Shown: in pieces, positions 24,476 to 30,181 of the stretch
How the letters are laid out: each line of letters starts with the position of its first letter
Numbering within the stretch: position 1 is the first letter of the stretch
Assembly: GCA_045403145.1 (NCBI GenBank)
Contig: JAXIPA010000019.1
Location: 1 to 42,126 of the forward strand
Direction of reading: 5' to 3'
Length of the DNA stretch: 42,126 nt
Source of the DNA: JAJYKN01 sp045403145
Lineage (GTDB): Bacteria; Nitrospirota; UBA9217
The notes under the pieces: generated by a model
Told to the model about the DNA's origin: nothing
The model's database searches: none
The model's input: the letters and a program-made list of their open reading frames with translations, nothing else
Program-made: the position numbers and the translations under genes

Positions 24476-24579
24476 CCTCCTTTCGACAATGAAATGTTGT
24501 ATCGTGCCGGGAACGTACCATACGAACGACGTCTTGATAATCGGGATAAACCCCCAGGCAAGGGGGAAATAGTTCGTAG
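24476..24579. repeat. Direct duplication of a promoter region, copy B
   Basis: This is the second copy of the 104-base unit at 24288-24391, beginning CCTCCTTTCGACAATGAAAT and ending GGGGAAATAGTTCGTAG. The two ends are well preserved, while the middle has drifted. It now leads only into the short gene remnant at 24431-24466. Confidence 0.75.
24505..24520 (-). promoter_or_regulatory. Second sigma-54-like promoter, in the duplicated copy
   Basis: TGGTACGTTCCCGGCA on the minus strand has GG-N10-GC spacing and matches the sigma-54 consensus better than the first copy (TGG, ACG and GC preserved). It faces the decayed remnant, and read-through could still reach the intact operon. Confidence 0.45.
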
Positions 24580-24610
24580 ACGAAAATTCGGAATTACGGA
24601 AAAACAAGCC

Positions 24611-24655
24611 TTGACAACGGCCGGAGCATTTGTTATCGTTCTGTGCATATGCACA
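24611..24655 (+). promoter_or_regulatory. Promoter and 14-base palindromic operator of the DUF134 gene
   Basis: A perfect TTGACA (24611-24616) is followed after 17 bases by TATCGT (24634-24639), so transcription should start near 24646. The perfect palindrome TGTGCATATGCACA (24642-24655) covers that start point. The gene behind it encodes an HTH protein, so autorepression is likely. Confidence 0.55.
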
Positions 24656-24676
24656 TATCACCAAGGGAGGAGCGAT

Positions 24677-24952
24677 ATGTCTCCGAGATGTAAGAAACCG
24701 CGGCATTGCCGGTGCAGCTTCAAGGGAAAGGCATTCAAGCCCACGGGAGTGCCGATGTCCGAAGTGGAACGGATATCCCTCTCCCTGGACGAGCTTGAGG
24801 CCTTGAAACTCTGTGATCAGGACGACCTGACGCAGGAAGAGGCCGGCGCGAGGATGAACGTTTCGAGGGGGACCATCCAGAGGATTCTTTCTACTGCGAG
24901 AAAAAAGGTCGCTACGGCCCTTGCCCAGGGCAAGGCCATCGTATTTACATAA
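24677..24952 (+). CDS. DUF134 family DNA-binding protein
   Basis: This 91-residue protein starts at the ATG at 24677 behind GGGAGG. The longer open frame upstream to 24416 covers repeat DNA and is rejected. The Cys-rich beginning CKKPRHCRCSFKGKAF and the sigma-region-4-like HTH LTQEEAGARMNVSRGTIQRI are those of DUF134/UPF0251. Members commonly sit next to NifX/NifB-type dinitrogenase cofactor proteins, as here. It probably regulates its own operon by way of the palindrome over its promoter. The cysteines may bind a metal or FeS cluster. Confidence 0.88.
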   Translation: MSPRCKKPRHCRCSFKGKAFKPTGVPMSEVERISLSLDELEALKLCDQDDLTQEEAGARMNVSRGTIQRILSTARKKVATALAQGKAIVFT

Positions 24953-25037
24953 TCACGGCGTTTGTCATAAGTTCTATGAAAAAGGAAAAGCTATGTTACC
25001 GCAGTAGCCTAAAAAATGAATCGGCCACTTAGGAAAT

Positions 25038-25170
25038 CTCGCAGAGAAAAGCAGCAATAAAAAGAAAAGCAAAGGATCAGAGGTCGCAGAGGGGGAGGAA
25101 GACGCAAGACGCTTGTCATGATTTATTTTTCAAGATTTTCTCTGCGTCCTCCGCGTCCTCTGCGGTGAAG
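25038..25170. repeat. Degenerate CGCAGAG inverted repeat
   Basis: The right arm at 25137-25168 (TTCTCTGCGTCCTCCGCGTC and following) is a good member of the family. The left side (CTCGCAGAG at 25039, TCGCAGAGG near 25084) is broken up. It fills the space between the DUF134 and NifX-like genes. Confidence 0.6.
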
Positions 25171-25210
25171 GTTTTGCAATACAAATCACGGTATAAGGAG
25201 GAAACATGCT

Positions 25211-25591
25211 ATGAAGATCTGTTTTCCGGTGCAGAAGGATGAGGGAATCGAAAGTTCGGTGTACAACCATTTCGGCTCGGCGCCGATGTTCGTGGTCGTC
25301 GATACTGACACGAACAATCTCGCTACGATCGGCAACCGGGACCAGCACCATACCCATGGAGCGTGCAACCCGATGAAGGCCCTCGATAACCAGAAGGTCG
25401 ACGCGATTGTCGTCGGCGGCATCGGCGCGGGCGCGCTCACCAGACTGAACCAGATGGGGATCAGGGTGCACCGTTCACAGGCGGAGACGATACGGGAAAA
25501 CATGGCGATGTTCACGTCGCAAAGTCTTCCGGAATTGACAGTCCAGGGTTGCTGCGGAGGACACAGTCACGACGGGGGATGCGCTCACTAA
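25211..25591 (+). CDS. NifX/NifB-family (dinitrogenase iron-molybdenum cofactor-like) protein
   Basis: This is a 126-residue single-domain protein. It begins MKICFPVQKDEGIESSVYNH and has FGSAPMFVVVDTD, DAIVVGGIGAGALTRLNQMG and a histidine/cysteine-rich tail GCCGGHSHDGGCAH. These match the small NifX/NifB-C-terminal-like domain family that binds FeMo-cofactor precursors or related metal clusters. No nif genes are nearby, so it more likely handles an iron or molybdenum cluster for other enzymes. The DUF134 neighbour is its usual companion. The ATG at 25211 follows GGAGG. Confidence 0.85.
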   Translation: MKICFPVQKDEGIESSVYNHFGSAPMFVVVDTDTNNLATIGNRDQHHTHGACNPMKALDNQKVDAIVVGGIGAGALTRLNQMGIRVHRSQAETIRENMAMFTSQSLPELTVQGCCGGHSHDGGCAH

Positions 25592-25607
25592 GAAGTGAAT
25601 GATAATA

Positions 25608-25682
25608 GCCGCAAAAAGGCGCAAGAGACGCAGAATAAGATAAAATCCTTTTTTTGAATTTTGCGTTTTATTGCGGCAAAAA
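25608..25682. repeat. Variant inverted repeat, CCGCAAAAAGGCGC subtype
   Basis: GCCGCAAAAAGGCGCAAG at 25608-25625 is opposed by TTTTGCGTTTTATTGCGGC with following A residues at 25660-25682. It has the same hairpin plan as the CCGCAGAG repeats with a different core. It lies between the NifX-like gene and the next ORF. Confidence 0.55.
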
Positions 25683-25709
25683 CCAAGGTTGTTGGAGGAG
25701 GGAAGCGCA

Positions 25710-26039
25710 ATGGAAATCATGAATCAGGCGCGAGGTTATGCATATCTGTTCGGTGTGCTCAAGAACCAGCAGGCGGACCCCTTTTGCCGTTCCTGCAATT
25801 CCTTCGTCAAAACGCTCGCAGCGGTCAAAGAAAATCTGGCGAAATTCGAAGCCCTTCACGCCGGGGAAGTAAGGGACTTTCCGGAAGAGCTCTCCCGGCT
25901 TTTCGCGGATGCAAAGGGCGGGTTAGACGCCATGAAGCAGCCGGAAAATCCGGCAGGACAGAAGAAGGCGGGTAACTGCAAACTGCCCGAGGGAGTCTGT
26001 TTTATAAAGTCGTCGCTCGCAATTTTTCAGAAAGTCTGA
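25710..26039 (+). CDS. Uncharacterised Cys4 protein
   Basis: This 109-residue protein starts at the ATG at 25710 behind GGAGGAGG; the frame is open to 25671 but without a ribosome site. It has CRSC at residues 26-29 and CKLPEGVC at 90-97, four cysteines that could hold zinc or an FeS cluster. The rest is helical with no signal peptide. It follows the NifX-like gene on the same strand and may belong to the same metallocofactor unit. I do not recognise the family. Confidence 0.6.
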   Translation: MEIMNQARGYAYLFGVLKNQQADPFCRSCNSFVKTLAAVKENLAKFEALHAGEVRDFPEELSRLFADAKGGLDAMKQPENPAGQKKAGNCKLPEGVCFIKSSLAIFQKV

Positions 26040-26053
26040 CCTGATGCTGCTCC

Positions 26054-26081
26054 GCCCCGGAAGGTCCCTGTCTTCCGGGGC
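26054..26081 (+). terminator. GC-rich hairpin after the Cys4 gene
   Basis: GCCCCGGAAG (26054-26063) and CTTCCGGGGC (26072-26081) form a perfect 10-pair stem with an 8-base loop, 15 bases after the stop. There is no T tract, so it is a weak or factor-assisted terminator. Confidence 0.55.
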
Positions 26082-26157
26082 ACTCTGGGGCGACGCTGAG
26101 GCGGAAGAGCCGCTACAGCTCAGACGGCCATCGTAGCCCCTCTATCGCCCCCATCGC

Positions 26158-26232
26158 TCATTCTGCGGCGGGTGATCTTCCCGACTTTTCGATGTTATCC
26201 TTCCTTTTGTTTTCCCCGCCCACGTAGGCCTC
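26158..26232 (-). pseudogene. 3' tail remnant of a WRPAEAYL-type gene
   Basis: On the minus strand the codons from 26232 down read EAYVGGENKRKDNIEKSG and then RSPAAE before a TGA at 26160-26158. This closely parallels EAYLGGKNKKKDDRGKSG and then KSPTEKQ, the end of the intact gene at 23907-24278. A stop at 26235-26233 directly precedes the tail, and no hydrophobic part remains. It is the decayed end of another paralogue, left beside the M56-like operon. Confidence 0.7.
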
Positions 26233-26261
26233 TCAGGGAACGCGCAGATACGGCGGGCGCG

Positions 26262-26828
26262 TTACCGCGAAGAGGGCAGCTCGGAAACCATGCTTTCCGC
26301 GATTTTTACGAGTTCCGCGGGGGGGGACAGCATGATCACATCGATACGGTAGGGAGACTCGTTCCACGAGATGCGGCTGCACCGCTCATCGTTCCCGCAC
26401 AGGCCCACTTCGAGCAGGGCGTCTCTTCCCTTCAACGGATAGTGTACCCGCTCGTCCGTATGGACTATCTCTATCGCCGCCTTGGGGAGCGGGTGGGGCA
26501 GGGCTGTCTGGGAAATGACAAGGGAGACGTTGTTGTCTGCCTGCCGTGTGAAGGCCAGCAAGACCATGACATATGGCCTGGACTGAGCTGTTATCCGCGA
26601 GGGGGGCCAGCGCAGTCCCTGCGGATAATAGGAAGGGACGTACACGTCCCTGACATGGAGTTTAGACTTCACCTCTTCAATGCTGCTGTAGGCGCTCGGG
26701 AGCCCCTCCTGCAGGATGCCGGGGACCCAGTTCAACACCTTGAGCGAGGCAAGCAAGGCGAAAACCGCCACTATGAATATGATGAAGTCGGATATGCGTT
26801 CCCGCATGGGGTCTCCTTGTCCCGTCAT
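26262..26828 (-). CDS. Membrane-anchored protein of unknown function, partner of the M56-like peptidase
   Basis: This 188-residue protein starts in an ATGA overlap with the upstream peptidase gene. A single hydrophobic helix (IIFIVAVFALLASLKVLNWV) lies at about residues 15-34. The remainder is probably periplasmic and beta-rich, with VRDVYVPSYYPQGLRWPPSR and a short CGNDERC pair of cysteines. The layout resembles anti-sigma-like or substrate proteins coupled to membrane metallopeptidases, but I do not recognise the family. Coupling suggests it is cleaved by, or controls, the peptidase. Confidence 0.6.
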   Translation of the reverse strand: MTGQGDPMRERISDFIIFIVAVFALLASLKVLNWVPGILQEGLPSAYSSIEEVKSKLHVRDVYVPSYYPQGLRWPPSRITAQSRPYVMVLLAFTRQADNNVSLVISQTALPHPLPKAAIEIVHTDERVHYPLKGRDALLEVGLCGNDERCSRISWNESPYRIDVIMLSPPAELVKIAESMVSELPSSR

Positions 26829-27814
26829 ACGACGGCGTAGTTGATGATGAGGATCGCAGCACTCGTGAGGACGAAGGCAAAATGAGCTTTGCCGCGCCCG
26901 GGTACGCGGTTTGCCTCGAGGCGCGTAATCCTGTTCTCAATGATCAGGGCGTGGCTGAACTCCTCAAGACGGTCCCGGAGTTGAGTGGCGATTACCGCGT
27001 GCTCCGCTTGATCGTTGTCCCCGGGGTGGAACTTGCGAAGCGTGGCCGCGAGCGCCTGCGACTTTCCCGTGAGGGTGACCGCGAAATCGTCGCATATTTT
27101 TTCCTCTTCCTGCACGATCGTCCGGAATTCCATGAGCGTGATCAAATTGAAAAATTGTATGACCCTGAGCAGGAATACGGCAATGAGCAGCGGCCGCTTA
27201 TTTCGTTCAATATGGGCGATCTCATGGGCAATCGCCGCCTGGATCTCCTCCTGGGTAAGTTCCTCCACGGTGCCGGTGGAAAGGAAGATTGCGGGGCGTT
27301 TCCCGGTGGTAACGAAAAGAACAAGGTCGTCATCGGGGATGATGAAGACCTCGGGTTTGGGACCGGGGAGGGCTGCCAGGGCCTTCATCACAGCGGAATC
27401 CTCAGCCGGTTTTTCGCCGTAAGACACCGCCCCTCTTGACGCGAGAACGTGTTTAATGATCGGGATCATCTCCTGTAAAATGAAGACAAGCGTGGTCAAG
27501 GACAGTAACAGGAGGAACAGCATCCCCGCTGAAACACCCCTCCCTATTTCCAGGTTCAGCCAGCGGGTCGTGTCGAACAAGGCCTCCAGCCTGAAGGAGA
27601 GCGAGCCCCGCTCCGGGTTGATCGCCTGGTAGAGCGGAAACGAAAAGATCGGAAGGATGATGATGAGGAGACGGAAGCGCTGACGCACGACGGGGTTCTC
27701 GATCTTCCACGCCCGGATGGACGCGTCAACGAGCAGCGCCGTTATGAGCGAGTGACTGAACGACTGCGCCATGTACATGCCCGCAAAGGAGCTGAAGAAG
27801 GTTGATATGCTCAT
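26825..27814 (-). CDS. M56-like (BlaR1/MecR1-type) membrane metallopeptidase
   Basis: About 329 residues from the ATG at 27814; the open frame begins at 27883, but the first 23 residues are poorly hydrophobic and unlike a start. Several membrane segments flank the zinc motif His197-Glu-Ile-Ala-His201 (AIAHEIAHIERNK), and a conserved EEEKICDDFAV follows with the third ligand. No penicillin-binding sensor domain is attached, unlike BlaR1, and no BlaI-type repressor is nearby. It likely cleaves a membrane or membrane-associated regulator. The downstream gene overlaps by four bases, so it is translated together with a small anchored protein. Confidence 0.75.
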   Translation of the reverse strand: MSISTFFSSFAGMYMAQSFSHSLITALLVDASIRAWKIENPVVRQRFRLLIIILPIFSFPLYQAINPERGSLSFRLEALFDTTRWLNLEIGRGVSAGMLFLLLLSLTTLVFILQEMIPIIKHVLASRGAVSYGEKPAEDSAVMKALAALPGPKPEVFIIPDDDLVLFVTTGKRPAIFLSTGTVEELTQEEIQAAIAHEIAHIERNKRPLLIAVFLLRVIQFFNLITLMEFRTIVQEEEKICDDFAVTLTGKSQALAATLRKFHPGDNDQAEHAVIATQLRDRLEEFSHALIIENRITRLEANRVPGRGKAHFAFVLTSAAILIINYAVV

Positions 27815-27937
27815 AATGCATGGGTCATGGTCCGGCGTCTCATGATACGCGATAGGACCGTGTCCTCCCGGCGTCAGCGACATTATACCGGAATCGACGG
27901 GGGGTTGCCAGAGAAGTTTTCAGGGCGGGAAATTGTG

Positions 27938-27966
27938 GTGCAAAGGGGGGCGGCTTCCTTTATAAT
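27938..27966 (+). promoter_or_regulatory. Possible promoter of the Nudix gene
   Basis: A perfect TATAAT at 27961-27966 lies about 50 bases before the Nudix coding start. The -35 position (GTGCAA, 27938-27943) matches poorly, so an activator may be needed. Confidence 0.4.
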
Positions 27967-28013
27967 ACGCATGCCGTTGTATCCGGTTTTGATGTCACGG
28001 GGGAGGAGACCTT

Positions 28014-28652
28014 ACGGAACTGTTTGACGTTTTAGACTGTAGCGGCCGGAAGACCGGCGAGGTCATCGCGCGGGATGAGGCGCACCGGACCGGAGCGTGG
28101 CACGGCGCATTCCACTGCCTCCTCCTCGGTCAGCGTGAAGGCCGCGGCTGTGCGTTGTTTCAGAAACGGTCCCTGACAAAAAAAATAGCTCCCGGTAAGT
28201 TCGATGTGAGCGTGGGCGGACATTACGCCTGTGGCGAGAGCGCCGCTGTCGCCGGCCCGCGTGAAATCAGGGAGGAACTGGGGCTTGATGTGCCCTTCGC
28301 CGACCTTTTTCCGCTCGGCCGCAGGGTCTTCGTGTACTGCTCCACGCCCGGAGTGAAGGAACAGGAATTACAGGACGTATTTTTTCTTCCCTGGAGTTTC
28401 CCGATCCGGGAGCTGATGCTTCAGAAAGAGGAAGTGGACGGCGTAATTGAAATGGACATCGGGCAGGGGATAGCGCTCTTCTCGGGGAAAACGCCGGGAC
28501 TGGAAATCCCCTTTCATGCATCAGACGGTCATGCCGAACGGGTCCTTGTTTCAGCCGGCGACTTCGTCCCCTGTCAGGACAATTATTACCTCAAGTTGCT
28601 CCTTCTCGCGCGCAGGTATTTCAGCGGGGAACGGGAGTTGCTGCTGATCTGA
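28014..28652 (+). CDS. Nudix hydrolase (IPP isomerase/MutT-like) with an apparent ACG start
   Basis: Homology to Idi-like Nudix proteins starts at ELFDVLDCSGRKTGEVI, before the first ATG or TTG in the frame. The likely start is the ACG at 28014, five bases after GGGGGAGGAG. The in-frame TGA upstream excludes a longer gene. The Nudix box is complete: Gly69-x5-Glu75-x7-Arg83-Glu84-x2-Glu87-Glu88-x-Gly90 (GHYACGESAAVAGPREIREE). The product is about 212 residues. Close relatives hydrolyse nucleoside diphosphate-linked compounds; isomerase activity would need a Cys and Glu not identified here. Substrate unknown. Confidence 0.8.
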   Translation, partial: TELFDVLDCSGRKTGEVIARDEAHRTGAWHGAFHCLLLGQREGRGCALFQKRSLTKKIAPGKFDVSVGGHYACGESAAVAGPREIREELGLDVPFADLFPLGRRVFVYCSTPGVKEQELQDVFFLPWSFPIRELMLQKEEVDGVIEMDIGQGIALFSGKTPGLEIPFHASDGHAERVLVSAGDFVPCQDNYYLKLLLLARRYFSGERELLLI

Positions 28653-28691
28653 GCCGCTGTGCCTTATCGGTTAACTTGCGGGTGATTTGTA

Positions 28692-28720
28692 GTGACTCCC
28701 GAGTCATTGTGGATTATAAT
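28692..28720 (+). promoter_or_regulatory. Sigma-70 type promoter of the receiver-PilZ gene
   Basis: GTGACT (28692-28697) and a perfect TATAAT (28715-28720) have a 17-base spacer. Transcription would start near 28727, about 75 bases before the ATG at 28802. Confidence 0.6.
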
Positions 28721-28801
28721 GACGCGTGGCTCCCCTTCTGACAACGCAGGTGAGGCGGCAAGAACGAGGCTGAGGGTGAAGGGGAAGACAGGAGGGTGAC
28801 A

Positions 28802-29572
28802 ATGGTCAGCGCATCGTCAACCGTTACGAAACGCAGGAACCGCTCCATCGTGGTCGTGGGCGGCCAGAGCAGGGAAATGCTGTCCCTCTCCCTGTTGCTG
28901 CGGCGGTTCGAGTATGAGGTCTCCCCGGCGAACACCGCGGCCGAGGCCATCGAGCGAATCTCCGCGGCTTCCCCGGCGCTCGTCATCACCGACCTCGTCC
29001 TTCCCGGCATGGGCGGCATGGACCTTTTTACCCTGCTCAGACAGACCCGGCGCACCGCATCCATTCCCGTTATCTTCCTCATTCCCCTGTGCGATATGGC
29101 CTCGGAGAACCGATGTCTCGGCGCGGGGGCTGCCGGCTGCATAACCAAGCCCGTGCAGGCCGAGGACCTCTACCGGACCGTCCAGGCGGCCATAGAGCCC
29201 ATACCGCGTGCGGACATCCGGATCGACGCGCGTATGCCCGTTTCAGTCGACAATCTGCCGCTCGGCTGTCCCGAGGGGCAGTGTGAGGTCGACCTGTCGG
29301 TCCACGGCATGTATGTGCCGATGCAGAAGCCCTATCCAAGGAACAGGCAGATCACCGTGCAGTTCAACATCAAAGACCGGATGATCTCCGCCCAGGGCAC
29401 GGTTCTGTACAGCCGGGCATCTGGTGAAATGCCCCATAGAGAACCGGGGATGGGGCTCAAGTTCGACAATATCGATTTTCAGGACCGGGAATTCATCAGG
29501 GCGTACATACGCGATGAGGTCACGCGGGACATCACCGCGGCGCTGTCCCGTGAATTCACCGATACATTGTAA
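28802..29572 (+). CDS. Receiver-PilZ protein with a degenerate acidic pocket
   Basis: A GGAGGG ribosome site six bases upstream supports the ATG at 28802, giving 256 residues; a GTG at 28796 overlaps that site. Residues 12-125 are a receiver domain with the phospho-acceptor Asp64 in ALVITDLVLPGMGGMDL and a Lys in the CITKPVQAEDL loop. The usual Asp-Asp metal pair is replaced by VVVGGQS, so phosphorylation is doubtful. Residues about 145-245 are a PilZ domain with RIDARMPVSV and DLSVHGMYV, the RxxxR and D/NxSxxG c-di-GMP motifs. It could link a second-messenger signal to motility or surface attachment. No flagellar or pilus genes lie nearby. Confidence 0.82.
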   Translation: MVSASSTVTKRRNRSIVVVGGQSREMLSLSLLLRRFEYEVSPANTAAEAIERISAASPALVITDLVLPGMGGMDLFTLLRQTRRTASIPVIFLIPLCDMASENRCLGAGAAGCITKPVQAEDLYRTVQAAIEPIPRADIRIDARMPVSVDNLPLGCPEGQCEVDLSVHGMYVPMQKPYPRNRQITVQFNIKDRMISAQGTVLYSRASGEMPHREPGMGLKFDNIDFQDREFIRAYIRDEVTRDITAALSREFTDTL

Positions 29573-29892
29573 ACTTCTGTTTTCGCAGTATCGGACAGGC
29601 GGATTTTTTGACTCCTGAAGCTAATTCGAACTTTGAACTTCGAATGTCGCACACAGTACCCACATCAGCTGGCCCCCCCACCCCTGACTCTGTCATTTCA
29701 TGGCATTTCAAACTCGCCTCTAACCGTAAAAGCGGATACCGCCTGCTTCGCTGCATCTATATTCTCGCGGGGCAACCATATCCATCTTGTGATACTAATC
29801 CAGGCATAACACGCTCAATATTCAAGCATCATGTAATGGCATAATCGCAAATACACGTTGACAGGGGAAATATATGGCGGTAGCGTATGTTA

Positions 29893-30070
29893 AATAAGGA
29901 ATAGTTTCGTGCCGAGGGGCATGCGTCTCATCCAAATGCGCACGCTGCAGAGCAGGGGAACGGGGAATGGTCCTACTAGACAATAGTCCATAAATATTAC
30001 GGTGAGTTATGTTTCGTGAATTGAGAGCCATCATATGGCAAGGACGAGGCGCAGCCTTGTCTTTTTTTTT
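29893..30070 (+). ncRNA. Candidate small RNA of about 178 bases
   Basis: A perfect TTGACA (29858-29863), a 17-base spacer and TAGCGT (29881-29886) precede this segment, and a Rho-independent terminator ends it. It contains no credible ORF. TGCCGAGGGGCA and other short self-complementary stretches suggest folding. It does not match tmRNA, 6S, SRP RNA, RNase P RNA or the c-di-GMP riboswitch by eye. Confidence 0.35.
30043..30070 (+). terminator. Rho-independent terminator
   Basis: GACGAGGC (30043-30050) pairs with GCCTTGTC (30054-30061) over a 3-base loop (one G-U pair), followed by nine T residues at 30062-30070. It is the clearest intrinsic terminator in the window. It sits 112 bases before the lipoprotein ATG, so it could also act as an attenuator. 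Confidence 0.7.
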
Positions 30071-30181
30071 GAGGTGAGAACATTACCGTCATATCAGGCT
30101 GTCGTTCTCGAATAATTTTCGGGAGCTTATCGCTGGCCGTGCAGTCACCTTGACCGGTTGCTTCGGCAAAAAGGAGAAAAA

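Larger units (their letters stand above)
29573..30181. other. 609-base intergenic region with a possible small RNA
   Basis: No open frame here has a good ribosome site or recognisable product. It holds a GAACTTTGAACTTCGAATG repeat fragment near 29631-29647, a promoter-like element (29858-29886) and a strong intrinsic terminator (30043-30070). The rest shows no recognisable feature. Confidence 0.6.

Noticed and set aside
24416..24676. Longer start for the DUF134 gene
   Set aside because: It covers duplicated promoter DNA and lacks family similarity; ATG 24677 has a good ribosome site.
29893..30070. c-di-GMP riboswitch
   Set aside because: Considered because of the nearby PilZ gene, but the GEMM core motifs and tetraloop receptor are not visible.
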